This document shows positions 1 to 38,906 of a DNA stretch of 43,068 nucleotides, in pieces (positions within the stretch are counted from its first letter, which is position 1; the number at the start of each line of letters is the position of its first letter). Made by a program: the position numbers and the translations under genes. The DNA is taken from contig CAJNDS010000410.1 of the NCBI GenBank assembly GCA_905221605.1, positions 102,501-145,568 on the forward strand, read 5' to 3'. The DNA is from Symbiodinium natans (lineage: Eukaryota; Sar; Dinophyceae; Suessiales; Symbiodiniaceae). Under the pieces are notes generated by a model. That model was not told the origin of the DNA. It made no database searches and saw only the letters and a list, made by a program, of their open reading frames with translations.

Positions 1-133
1 GCCCTCCCGGTCTCGGAATCTGTTCCCCTGATTCGGCCTTCACCCCCCGCACCCTGCAGTGGGCACCAGCTATGGGTGCACAACCGAGCGATCAGACTTT
101 AGAGCCGAAGCCGTGTCGTCTTTGGCTTTACAG

Positions 134-1122
134 TGGAAGCTCAACAGGCCCCTGAAGCTGATCTTCCGGAAGAAGGACAAGATCGAAGTGCATGTCCGGC
201 TCCTGAATGGGCCGTGCCTTGGTCTGCACTGAGGGATCTTGCTTTCTCCCTATTTTGGGACGAGGTTCCTGCGGCTTCTGTTGCGACATTTGTCGAGCTT
301 CCGGGGCTCCCGACTCGCCCCACGGACGCTGTTCAGGCACAACTTGGAGCTCGCCAACAGTAAAGACGAGATGCCGCCGAAGATTATGAAAGACAACTCG
401 AAGGTGCCCACCGCTGCTGTCTTATATGCGGTTATTCACACTCTCAAAACATCTCCACACCTTAAGTCCCCCTCTCTACATTCGGCCTCGGGCTAACTCC
501 AGGCTTATGAGGGCCGGATGTGGGAAGGGTAGCATTTTGTGGCTCATGGCACGGGCTGAACAGGGGTGCTTTGCATGACTTGGTACCTCAACACGACACC
601 AATCCAGTCCTGCATTCTTAAACCGTGGAAGCCCTAAGAAGGCTGCCACAACATATGAGATGACGCCATAGACATTGGTGGCGCAACAGGCATGTGCCCA
701 TGCCCCATGCCGGAGCCCAAAAGAAGACCCTACATTGGATCCTGAGAAACTGGAAGGACAAGATGTGGAGGAAGCAGGGCATAAGCCCTGGCTGGCGCGT
801 CGTGGACATCAACGGCGTGGACACAAAGGAGATGACTGCCGCAACTCGGATCTTAACTTAACCAGGATAGGACAGGGGATGCCAACTTGGGTTTCCAACT
901 TGGGTTTCCCACACCATGCCCTCAAATGCCAGGATTGCATACTGCCACGAAACTTATTCGAAGACTTCGAAGGCTGTAGACCTACCTCAGGCCTGGCATC
1001 AGAACGTCTTGGACTAGAGCATGTACCCGTGACAGTTCTGCCTTGAACTCTTGAACCTTCCATCGAGGTGATGCCACGGTTCAAGCAGCTGCTACAGCTG
1101 CGCCCGGCCATCATCACCTGCA
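134..1122 (+). CDS. PDZ-like domain split over three exons, at the head of the ferlin gene
   Basis: Three blocks read as one PDZ domain. The first (134-229, after the acceptor tttacag) carries NRPLKLIFRKKDKIEV, resembling the first PDZ strands. The second (about 718-858) reads ISPGWRVVDINGVDTKEM and then TAATRIL, a typical PDZ middle with the PGWRVV-INGVD pattern. The third (about 1068-1122) reads FKQLLQLRPAIITC, resembling the closing strand that usually ends RP-x-x-x-x-F. None has a long open frame, which fits short exons. Whether they belong to the downstream C2 gene or to a separate small gene cannot be told from sequence. The carboxylate-binding GLGF-type loop is not clearly visible, so this may be a divergent PDZ. 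Confidence 0.5.
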
Positions 1123-4100
1123 GACCTCATGGCCTGGCGGCCCGGGGCGACTCTGACAGGCATCGGTGTTGCGTGTCTTGCTGGGCTTCGAAATTCGGAG
1201 AAAGGTATCTAGCACGGTGGAAACCTGCTTCCGAGTGTTCCGAAATCGCTGATGGAAGCTTCTGCATGCGGCGTGGATGTCGGCAAGCAGCCTAAACATT
1301 TTGTTGATGCTCATGGCTCACAACAGCCTGTTCACTTCCTCGCACACCATTGCACATCCCCAGGCTTTCGTGCTGCAGAACATGGTGCCCCTTCTTAGAT
1401 CCCTAAGCTTCCTTGAACCTACAACTCCTTATTTCTCGGAGTTGGGTCCCTGTTTGTCCCCCGCTCCCTTTGCGCGTCGTCCCCACCGGAACACCCTGGA
1501 GGGCCATCCAGGAGGCCAAGCCTGTGATGCTCAGTGGGGTGGCCTCGAAGGTGTTCAAGGTGCGGGTTTAGGGGCTTTAGGGAGGGGTTTGGGGGTTTGG
1601 GGGTTCAGTGGTTCAGGCGTTTAGGGGTTTAGGGGTTTAGGGTCGGCAAAGCTATGTTCCACATTGATATCTCACTTCCCAAAGAGACGAGCTCAGTTTC
1701 TGCATCCGACATGTCTGCTGCAGGAGTATGAGCACAAGCTGAGGCACAAGGACCCTGTTGCATGCGATGAGCAGAGAAGATCCAGAATGATATGTATATA
1801 TTTTGTATGTATATATGTATATAGCGATAGAGGGGCTGACCGTTCTGCTTTCAAGGATGGGCCCTTGGCCTTCATGCGGGTTCCGAGACCAAGCGCTGTG
1901 CTTCTTGCCTTAAAAGCTTGTCGAGTCTCATTGTTGTTTAACCTTTAGGCTTGCCGAAATCCTGACAGTCCTCGTGGATCCTCGCCGCGGGCGCCAAGGA
2001 TACCGGACCCTGTGAACACTCAGCATCTGAACTGCCGCCCTGCTCGAGCTGCTTGCTTGGACGTCCAGGCACGCGGGTTCTCCGCAGACACGCTCGATCG
2101 TGCGGTAGAGTGCATACCGTGCCGGAGATTGCGATGGACATGAAGAGAAGGAGGGAGGGAAGTAGAAGTTGCGCAATTAGCACAGCTGATGGTCAGGGCC
2201 TGGCGAAATTCATCGCTGGCGGAGCCTCGGACAAGTGTTAGAGGTGTCAGGTGTCTTAGCGGACTTGCAATTCCAGCAAGACAGACTCCATGTGAATGCG
2301 CAAGGCGAGGAAGAAGACGACAAGGCCAGACCATCGGTGCAAGGATGTCCTGCTCTTGGTCGGGAGCAAGAACCCTCTCCACAAAGTGCCCTTTCCACTC
2401 CGCTGCTTGCAGTAAGGTTTAGAGCACAACATGAACCCGGCAGTCTTCCGGAACATCCCGCTCTTCAGCAGCTTCGCCTCACACAGGAAGTGACAGAGGG
2501 AGAGAGGCCACACGCAAATGCTAAAACGGAAGAAGAAGCAGAAGGAGAAGGAGAAGAAGAAGAAGGAGAGAGAGAGGGAGCGATCTGGGAAATCAGCGTG
2601 TGCGCAAAACCATGTCCAGGGCCCACGCATCCGATTTCATCCCGAGACAGGACGCGATTGGGCGCGCCTAGCGCGCGGGGGGCCCTTGGGTCCCTCATGC
2701 CCTGAAGAAGAAGAAGAAGAACGAGCGAGATTGCATGGGTGAAAACTTGGGCCCATGGGCAATGCACAAAATCTTCTAAGACCTTCAACTGCGGGGGCTA
2801 ACCTTGGGTCCCTAAACCCGTAAACCTTAGCCTGTTTCAGGAGAAACTCGGTTTCTGCACTGAGGTGGCGCGACCGAGGTCGGCCAAGTGAAGGCCCGGT
2901 TCAAGGCCAGGAAAGAGACCCAGGAAGTGGGATGAAGGGTTTAGGGTTTAGGGGGAAGGTTTGTTGTAGCGGTTGCGGGTTTAGGGTTCCAAGTTTGGGA
3001 GTTCAAGGCGGAAAGAGGGAGAGAAGAGAGAGAGAGAGAGAGCGTAGAAGAAGAAGAAGAAGAACAAGAAGAAGAGAGAGAGAGAGAGGGATGCCTTGAA
3101 AAGTATTGCTCGCTTTGACGTGCCGTGCTTCAGATCCCGACGACCTGTAAATTCAGCGTTTCCATGTTCCTTTGGCAGACGACACCAGGCAAACGCACTG
3201 GGCGCCGCTTCCTGGATTTTCTCTGCATTACACAACATTCGGATAACCTAGCCTGCGCCCTCCTCTACAGACTCTACAGGTACATGCAGAGGTGCACTTC
3301 GTAATCGTTTGTCAAAGCCGGCCCTGCAAACAAAGTGAGTGCTTCTCAGTCCAAAGTAGCCATCAGAACCCTGCCGCGAGGTCATCTCGCCACCGAACAA
3401 GAAGTGGATGCTTGGCAAGGAGGCCTTCCAGCTGCAAGTAGTGACACCATGTGACACCCACCTTGCAGAGCCTTGCAAGCGCACAACGCCCAAGGGCACG
3501 GGCGAGGACAAGGCTGGAGTTGCAAAAACTGTTTCACGGCAGTCATTTCTGGTCGCTACTTGGGAATGTGACGGAATGCGAACCCCGCGTTTGGGATGTT
3601 TTCTCGCAATTTGGACAGTTCTTGATGAAGAACCTCTGCTACCGACGGACTGCAGGTCTTCTTCAACGAGAAGCTCTTGCGCAAGCGCTTCAAGATTGAC
3701 CAGCCTCACTCCCTCCGCGTGCGAACCTACATCATACGAGGCCTTAACGTCAGCGGCGTCCCTTGGCGTAGTGACTTGGGATGTCTAGTCATTCCTTCAT
3801 CCCCCCCCCCCCTAGCGACCATGCCGGGAGCGGCATGAGCGGCTGACTTGCTCCTTGTGCTGCCCAAGGCTGTGTCTGGCTATGGCAACCCTTACCTGTA
3901 CTTCATGTACGGTCACGGGCTTAGACTGCGTCAACGAGGGACACGCTGCCCTGCTTCCTCCCAGTTCGGGCTTTCTGCCTTCGTGCTTAGGGGCGTTCAA
4001 GCGAGGCTGGAAAGTCATGGCATAGCGCTTTAGGATATTTTGGTGCCTAGTGTCGAAGAGGGCTTGCACATCGGAGAGCGCTAGAGCAAGACCATTAACC

Positions 4101-7100
4101 TCACAAAGACAAAGCGAATACACATGTTCATGAGCAGGAGCAAATGCTTCTCAGAGTTGGGAGAATTCGGTGGCTCAACGCTTCATTGAAGAGTGACACA
4201 CGCTGTGACGCTACTAGTTCCTGCCTGCCTGACACAGCACTGTACTACTTTCTGAAACTGAAAGACAAGGGCCCCAACGACGTAAGTTCTTGAACGCAAT
4301 GCACAAAGGGGAAAAACGCACAGACGACAACGAAAGATCAAAAGCTGAAAACTCTGCTACATCAAGCCTAGTCCTCATACCCATTAAGTTTTCCAAACCG
4401 CTTCATTCCTCGGATCATCCGACTGTTGCTGCAGGGTCGGGCCAGAGATGTCTGCTTAGAGGATGAGCCTACACTCCGCTTAGTTCTACAGTCGTATCAA
4501 GAAAGCGGGGGGGATTCTCGGGCGGGGAACAAGGGGGAACCTCACCGGCGTGTCTCGTGCAATTTTTCAGCGAGGAAGCCAACAAGCGGCTGCGCTCGGC
4601 CTTATGCGCAGTCGCATGTTGGTTCAATATCTGCTGCGCGCTTTCATGGTGCATGTGGTGGGTACAAGCCATCTAAGCAAGTCGAACTTTGGAGTGACAC
4701 TTTTGACTGATTCGCAAAAGGGCTGTGCATAGCAGAGACATGCAGACACTTATGGACCCGCGTAGCGACATGTGAGCAGGAAGTGTTGCCCGGCAGTTTG
4801 AAAACTGCACCTGCAAAAAGCAAGCCCTTTCCTATGGTGATACACGAGGTTTTCATGCCGGTCCAAGGACCCAGCACATGCCTATGAGAGATGGGCCTTC
4901 CGGTCCGTAGACCCAGCACAGGCACGACAATTTATATAAAGAAACTGTGACACACCTCAAGCGGTGCAATCTCTGCCTGGCATGGTAAGAGGTCTCAGGA
5001 TCGCCATGGTACGATGCCTAGAGGAGTATTTCCATGGGCCTGCGTGAGGTGCCAGCAAGGTCTCCCTGGAGGGGCATCGCCAGATGCAATCCGTGGAGCC
5101 TCGTTACTTCCGTACGGAGGAGCGAGCACTGGGTTCGGAAGCTACCCTGCAACACTTTCTGGTGGCTGAGTGGCATGGAGAACTTGTAGATGGCTTGCAG
5201 AGCCGCGGCGCAGGAGTGCGACATCAATTTGCCGGAGCAGCGGCAGCCTCAAGGTAGAGGGATCCACGAAGGCTCACGCAGAGCTTCCGTGCTGCATCGT
5301 AAAGCACCGTAAAGCATAAGCTCAGGTCCTACTTCGAGATCGGCCTGTTCGACTACCAGGAGAACGGCGAGGACTTGCTGATCGGTAAGAGCGTCCTGGA
5401 TCTCGAAGACAGGCGGCCGCCTTCGCGCCATTCAGCCAGTACTGTAGGCTGAGTTGTTGTCGATATTTGTTCTTCAAGGGCGTGGAATCTCAGATCTATC
5501 TTTCTGTGCTGTCCTCCGTACTTGCAAGCAGCTGCCGCCGCACCTTTTTTTGCCAAGTTGCAAATGTTGTCCCGGCCTCTTGTCTTGTACCGGCAGGTTC
5601 TACACCAGAGACTACATGATCATGATGAAGAACAAGAAGGCAATGGGCCTTCCGTGAATGAACACATGTCTAGGCCCAGAACTGATAAGATCGCTTCCTT
5701 TGAGTTCCCAAGAAGAAGGTTCCGATTGAATACCGGCCACTCATCAGCGAGTCGATCGATCCGAATACGGGCGACGTGAGCACCATCTCCAAAGGCGCAG
5801 GGTGGAGAAATAAACTCAAAACATTCAAAAAGTCGGGCGGTACGGTGAGGCTTTTTGTTGAAGGTGAAGCTTGGGGAGTCTTAAGTGTAGGGTTGTCGGT
5901 CCTTCTGTTGTGCAGCTGCTCAGCCTGGCTCTCGCGGATCAACCTCAGTTCCAAAGAAAGGCGACTGTTTGTTGCATAGCTGTTACCAACAAGCAGTCAT
6001 GTCGCTGCAGGCTCGCTTGAGATGTGGATCGAGCTCCTGGATACCACGACCGCAGCAGAGATTCCCGTGAGCAAGCTACTTCAGCCGCCAGCTATGGAAG
6101 CGCCTCGGGCGAGGAAGAACGCGTCCGCACAGGATGCAGAATTCAGTCTTTTCTTACTGTTTATTGGCTTGTGGGTGATATTGGTTTGTGGGTGAAGGTC
6201 GAGATTCGCCTGATCTGCTGGACGGTCCACGACCTGCAGATGCGCATGTGCGTGGACCCTAGTGCCATTGATCGTTGAAATCTGAAAAGTTGGTGGTGGA
6301 TCCGACATCCTGCACCCAGTTGACAGGCACCGACGAGTACGGAGACCAGCGAGACAACATCAGCATCCGCTGCCGATGTTCTATTGACTGTCGGACATAC
6401 AACGGACCCCAGCCAAGGGAGCAGGAGACAGATCAACATGACTCCTGTGTCGGAGATGGCGAGTTCAACTGGCGGTTTCTGTTCTCGCGCATCCAGGTCA
6501 CGAAAGGAGTCCCAATTGACTGCTTCCTACACCTGAGTGTATGGGAGTACTTTGCCTTGTCCCGGCCTGTCATGCTGTGCGAGAGCCTTCTTGAGCTCAA
6601 GAGCTACGTGAAGAAGGTTTCCGAAGCTGCTTGGCAGCTCCCGAGTGGATCGTAGGGATGCAATAAAAGCTCGGAGGGTCTCAGAGGGTCTAGGCGGCAG
6701 ATGCAGCAATCACACCGTCTTTCTGTAAGGATCGCATGATGCTGGAAATGGAGGCAGATTTGCCGCTGTCGAACAATCAGCTATACGCAGAGCTGAAGAA
6801 AGAGATGAAGGGCGAAGGCGGCGTAGCCGCCAGCGGAGAGGGTGATGCAACTCGGCGGAACTGGGTAACCCTACACCCGAAAGAAGCTTAAAAATGATTG
6901 TCCTACGGTCCGTTCGCTAGACTAGGGTCCCATTTGGGGCTGTTAGCCACCCCATACCACCCCTCAAGATGTGTTTGTTTGCGGTACCGAAAAGGGACCA
7001 CTATTGAATGTTCCAAGGAAGATGAGCCAGCCATAGAGGAGGAAGAAGAGGCCGAAGGACGGGCGCCCGTTGATATGGAGAGATGACATTGGGAGGTTGA

Positions 7101-8031
7101 GGGCTTGGGGCTGGGAAGCCCGTATATCTGAGCCCAATACCGCATTGTTTGTGGGAGTAGGGTGCATTGTGTCAGGAGATGCCGGCGGCGAAGTTATGCC
7201 CGGGGCGGCCGAGGAGGAGAAGGCCATTCCTCCAGCTGCCTACATGTCGCTTGGCTGGTACAGTTCTCGAGGTTCGGGTATACTGGGCTCCGGGGCTCCA
7301 AAGACCAGGATGCGAAGAGGGCCACCACTTGGCAGTTTGGAGAACGGGCAGCAGATGACGCGAGATTGTCGAAAGGGCTTCAGCTTGCAACCCGAAGTGC
7401 AATACCAAGAGGGAGCAGAATTCGCAGTGTAAGGAAAATCGTGCTGCAAGTACTGGCGCAGACCGAAGCATCCAACGAGAACAACAAGGCTGGCATTGCA
7501 AGGAATGAGCCCAACCGCCGCTCAGCTGGATTGGGCTAAGCAGCTTGACAAATTTCTACGGCCGTGAGGCAACTTCCTGCACACATCGGGAAAGATATCC
7601 TGAATAACTATCTTCGGACAAGACCTCACACCCAATGGCTGTTGAGAGCCTTGTATGCACTCCTGAAGCGCGTCCACTTGTCCATGATGACAGGAAACCC
7701 ATCCTTGCCATTCCCGAAGACGGGCCGAGACTGGCGCTACTCCATGCCAACGGCCGCCAATGTGGTGGAGAAGGTGATTGGGACATGGATCGAGCTGATG
7801 ATGATTGAAGGTCTAAAGTATGGTCTAGTCAGACATATAAATATATAGAGATAGCCATTGTCCCAAGTTATGTCAACCAGTGCTGCCTAACCCAGACTCG
7901 CGACATCCGAGGTCATGGATGCGCTAAGCCCATCGAAGCGCGGACCACTAATGACCCTCATCATGTTCATCATCATCTTCTCGATTATCTCGAACGTGCC
8001 GTTCGATGCGGATCTGCAGTGCGCGACTTGA
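134..8031 (+). CDS. Ferlin-family multi-C2 membrane protein gene, intron-rich (whole span)
   Basis: Ferlins are tail-anchored proteins with several Ca2+/phospholipid-binding C2 domains that act in membrane fusion and repair. Short coding blocks in order match this plan: a C2 start (RVRTYIIRGLNV, 3656 on), the continuation SGYGNPYLYF (3866 on), IGLFDYQENGEDLLIGKSVL leading to the ferlin-type DLEDR (5321-5412), GSLEMWIELLD (6011), a last C2 domain with REQETD and GEFNWRFLF (6300-6654), and a hydrophobic tail LMTLIMFIIIFSIISNVPF before a stop at 8029-8031. Three introns join in perfect phase using GC donors (5413, 5640, 5795). PDZ-like exons lie upstream in the same orientation and are assigned here tentatively; the true 5' end may be outside the window. 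Several exons remain unplaced. Family assignment is fairly secure from the last C2 domain and the tail; exact exon structure is not. Confidence 0.72.
1563..1643 (+). repeat. Degenerate TTTAGGGG repeats
   Basis: gggtttaggggctttaggg followed by ggtttgggg and three ggggttta units in tandem, in an intron of the ferlin-like gene. Confidence 0.75.
1724..3437 (+). CDS. Linking exons of the ferlin-like gene (1724-1790, 2344-2411, 3405-3437)
   Basis: Three exon-like blocks sit between the PDZ-like and C2 parts. 1724 on follows the acceptor ctgcag and reads EYEHKLRHKDPVACDEQRR. 2344-2411 reads DVLLLVGSKNPLHKVPF then PLRCL, and ends exactly at a strong donor, gtaaggttt (2412). 3405-3437 reads WMLGKEAFQLQ and ends at gtagtg (3438). 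None is diagnostic of a family on its own. They are called from codon-like composition, splice signals and position. The intervals between them hold GA-rich and TTTAGGG-like simple sequence. Confidence 0.4.
3010..3090 (+). repeat. (GA)n / (GAA)n purine-rich repeat
   Basis: About 80 bp purine-only on this strand (gagagaga, aagaagaag). A similar GAA/GGA-rich tract lies at 2528-2580. Both are intronic in the ferlin-like gene and could form triplex (H-) DNA. Confidence 0.85.
3656..3925 (+). CDS. C2-domain exons of the ferlin-like gene
   Basis: The exon starting at 3656 after gactgcag reads VFFNEKLLRKRFKIDQPH and then SLRVRTYIIRGLNV. The last part matches the first strand of ferlin C2 domains (hydrophobic-R-V-hydrophobic-RG-hydrophobic-N). 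A donor is likely near 3749. The next block, from about 3866, reads AVSGYGNPYLYFMYG, equivalent to the G-x-SDPYL loop of C2 domains. Asn replaces the usual Asp before Pro, so Ca2+ ligation by this C2 domain may be weakened (inference). A further short exon probably ends at 4281 just before the donor gtaagttc and reads KDKGPND. Confidence 0.6.
5321..5794 (+). CDS. Ferlin C2 exons joined by GC-donor introns (5321-5412, 5597-5639, 5719-5794)
   Basis: Exon 5321-5412 reads LRSYFEIGLFDYQENGEDLL followed by IGKSVLDLED and ends ...GACAG before gcggcc. Exon 5597-5639 (after ccggcag) supplies the final G of Arg and reads FYTRDYMIMMKNKK, restoring the ferlin-typical DLEDR-FY. It ends before gcaatg. Exon 5719-5794 (after aagaag) reads VPIEYRPLISESIDPNTGDV then STISK plus one base, and ends before gcgcag. 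The next exon (6011) completes Gly and continues SLEMWIELLD. All three introns need GC donors and AG|G acceptors, and every junction is in phase, which is strong internal support for both the gene model and a dinoflagellate origin. Confidence 0.72.
6011..6654 (+). CDS. Last ferlin C2 domain exons (6011-6066, about 6198-6241, 6300-6654)
   Basis: 6011-6066 reads SLEMWIELLDTTTAAEIP, the linker that precedes the last C2 domain in ferlins, and ends at donor gtgagc. About 6198-6241 reads VEIRLICWTVHDLQ, equivalent to the first strand (FEIR-hydrophobic-x-hydrophobic-W-x-T-x-D). From 6300 the frame is open to the stop at 6653-6655 and includes TDEYGDQRDNISIRC, REQETDQHD and GDGEFNWRFLFSRIQ. The last two are the hallmark QETDxH...GEGxFNWRFxF of ferlin C2F domains. 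It continues VPIDCFLHLSVWEYFAL, the following C2 strands. This is the most diagnostic part of the gene. Confidence 0.78.
6730..8031 (+). CDS. C-terminal tail exons and membrane anchor of the ferlin-like gene
   Basis: 6730-6864 (after ctgtaag) reads DRMMLEMEADLPLSNNQLYA followed by a Lys/Glu-rich stretch and ends at donor gtaacc. About 7018-7085 is acidic (EDEPAIEEEEEAEG) and ends APVDMER, like the acidic linker of ferlin tails. 7694 to about 7810 reads NPSLPFPKTGRDWRYSMP then TAANVVEKVIGTW, matching the pre-membrane segment. 7912-8031 reads VMDALSPSKRGPLMTLIMFI then IIFSIISNVPFDADLQCAT and a TGA stop: one transmembrane helix with a very short end, i.e. a tail anchor. The junction between the last two exons was not resolved in phase. 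Confidence 0.62.
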
Positions 8032-10458
8032 GCAGCAGCCGAGGTCTTTTTTGCACCAAGCGTGCAGCGCAGAGATCGAACCCAAACCCTAAACCTGTTT
8101 TTGGACGTAGCACAACATCACTTCCTGCGGTCAGATGTACTCGGCCAAGGTAACGACCGTGAAGAAGAGCTGCTTTGACGCCAGCGTTTGCAACACCTGC
8201 AACTGCTGTGGCTTCCTGCTTGGCATTAGGGTCTGTGGTGTAGGGATGTTTAGTTCCACCAAAAGGAGAGGTGTTTCTGGAAATCTTCGTGTGGAGTACA
8301 ACGTTCACGAGCTTAGGCAGAATCAGTGGAGATATGTCCGATGCCAAGAAGAGCCTTGACTGCAGAGCCAGAAGCCACTATGCCGCTGCGCTCCTTCGCT
8401 GTATCTCGCCATTATCCCACCTCATACCATCATACTGGCTTCGGTCTTCTCCCACTAGTCGAGAGACCTTGAGATATCTTGAGCTTGTTTGGAGCCACGC
8501 AACGCAATGTTCAAGGCGTCATGCGGTACTTAGTCACGGCTGTCCTTGGGCAAGGTCGAGGGGTTCTTGACATACGAAGTCCCAAGCCTATGCTGAGGCA
8601 GAAGCTTTGCAAATGGACTTTCATCTTCATGAGTCGGACGGTGGATGAGGCCGCGGTGTCATACCTGGCAAGCCACGGCTGTGTCGGGCTGTGCTTTTGT
8701 GAGGTGTGCACCAACCTTGCTGACTGCCGTGAGCTTAGACTCAAGACACCTCAGGAGATCAAATGCAGAGCAATCACAATCCAAACATAGTTAGGATATG
8801 TCAGGATTCATTTTCCGGACCCCAAGGCAACATAGCTTCGGGAGCGACGTGCAGTGCGGATGCAGAAGGTGCGGCCTGCAGAATTTGTGAGCTTTGGTGG
8901 GTCAAGCAAGGGTTCCCAAGAGAGTCCACCGTGACCACTGTCTTCGGGGGGTTGGTTCCTTGTTTGAAACCATTCGAGCCTTGAGGGTGTTGGGACCCGA
9001 ATATTTGAGATAGTGATTTAGTTAGACCATTTCAAGGACCTTAATACAATGCTAAGCCCCAAAGCCTTGTAGAGAGATAAACAAGGCAACGCCATCTCAA
9101 CCTGCACAACCCCATATCCTGCCTGCGGGACGCTCAGAGTATCCAACTGTCGATGTCCAAGAAGTGCTGACTGATTCACAGAAAATGGAGGTAGTAAATT
9201 AAGTGAGGTGTCCTCCTGTGGCTGAGGCAACTTCGTCCCGACTTCGACCTGAAATTCCTCGGCTCGCACTGTCGGGCACCCAGGGCTCGCCTTTGAGGGA
9301 TTGCCGAACTTGAAATGCGCGAGCGCGACAAGCTCCACCGAAACAGCAGCGCTTTCCGAGGTGGAGATCTCATGCTTCGTAGTATTTCTCTGAGTCAGTG
9401 AGGTGAGGCATATGAGGCTGTCTCAGCCTCCCAGTTAATGCAGACATGGCAGCAAGACTGCGGGTGTGTGCACCGCAGGAGTGCCTGAAATCAGCAGCCA
9501 CGGAGTGCTAGGGCACCCAAGGAGGCTTCTGTACTTGTTAGTGTACTCTTAGCGTCGCGGCACGTAGTTGTGGCTGCGGGGGATGGGCTGAAGACTGCGC
9601 CTGCAAATGTCCCCCCAAAAAAGAACGCCTGGTCAGAGAGAGACGTAGATGTGTGTATACAGATGTGTAGAGACAAGTTTCTCGGTCTGCCCAGCTATGA
9701 TGCAGCAGCGCCCCTCGCTCCACAACTACGCCGCCGCTCCTGGGTAGCTCAGGGACTCGGGGAACCCTTTGGATCGGGGACCTCTGGGACCTCTGGGATA
9801 AGGCAGTGTGACGGCTCTCAAGGTCATGCGGGTTCCCCGTTTTGTTCTACGATTGACCTTCTGGCTGCGCAATTGTCCAACACGGAAGGCTCAGATGCCC
9901 AGCAGCGCTTAGTCTGAGAACCGCTGGCAGATCTCGCGAAAAGGCACAAGCTCGGTACCGCGCAGCCATGCACAGCCAAGGGGGTCCCAGAACACGGATG
10001 CTGGAAGCAGCTCGACTGAGGCTTTGGCACAGGTTTGCGAGCGAAGACACCGAGCCAGAAGCAAGAAGGCCGGCCGACGCTGAGTAAACCCAAGAGTTCC
10101 GGGCTTAGGAAGGCTTAGGATTGCTTAGGAGTCGCAAGAGGCGTTGAAGGAAGCCGCCTGCCATCACAGGCAGGATTCCGCTCTGCAACAAAGCTGTCCA
10201 AGCCTGAGGAAGAGAGTGCATTGTAGTCTTATACTGCCTCTGCGACGGCGAGCAGGGGTTCCTCTGTAAATTTGCATGATCAGATGTCGTAGCATCCGAC
10301 CTAAAGGATGTGTGGAAGGCTAGGCCAGGCCTTAACAAAAAAGAGGACTTTCCGGGTTTGGTCGGTTGGCGGATTTTTGCACTTGTCAAAGCGGTGCCCA
10401 GGTCCCGGCGAGTGTACAACTCACCGCCAACAAAGAAGGACGAGCCTTGGGAGGCCCC
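8032..10458. other. No recognised gene between the ferlin-like and BT1-like genes
   Basis: This stretch holds the 3' flank of the ferlin-like gene and the 5' flank of the transporter gene. An open frame at 8479-8790 (+, 103 codons) has a Cys-rich part (CFCEVCTNLADC), and one at 9570-9917 (+, 115 codons) begins MAAGDGLKTAP. I recognise neither, and both could be chance frames. No repeat, RNA gene or convincing regulatory motif was seen. Confidence 0.4.

Positions 10459-38906
<28,448 letters not shown>

Noticed and set aside
2235-2705. 156-codon plus frame with an acidic Glu-rich centre
   Set aside because: The Glu-rich part is the GAA/GGA simple repeat. Only the shifted-frame block 2344-2411 looks like a real exon.
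8479-8790. 103-codon plus frame with CFCEVCTN, considered as a zinc-binding protein
   Set aside because: The Cys spacing is too irregular for a known finger and no splice context or homologue could be named.
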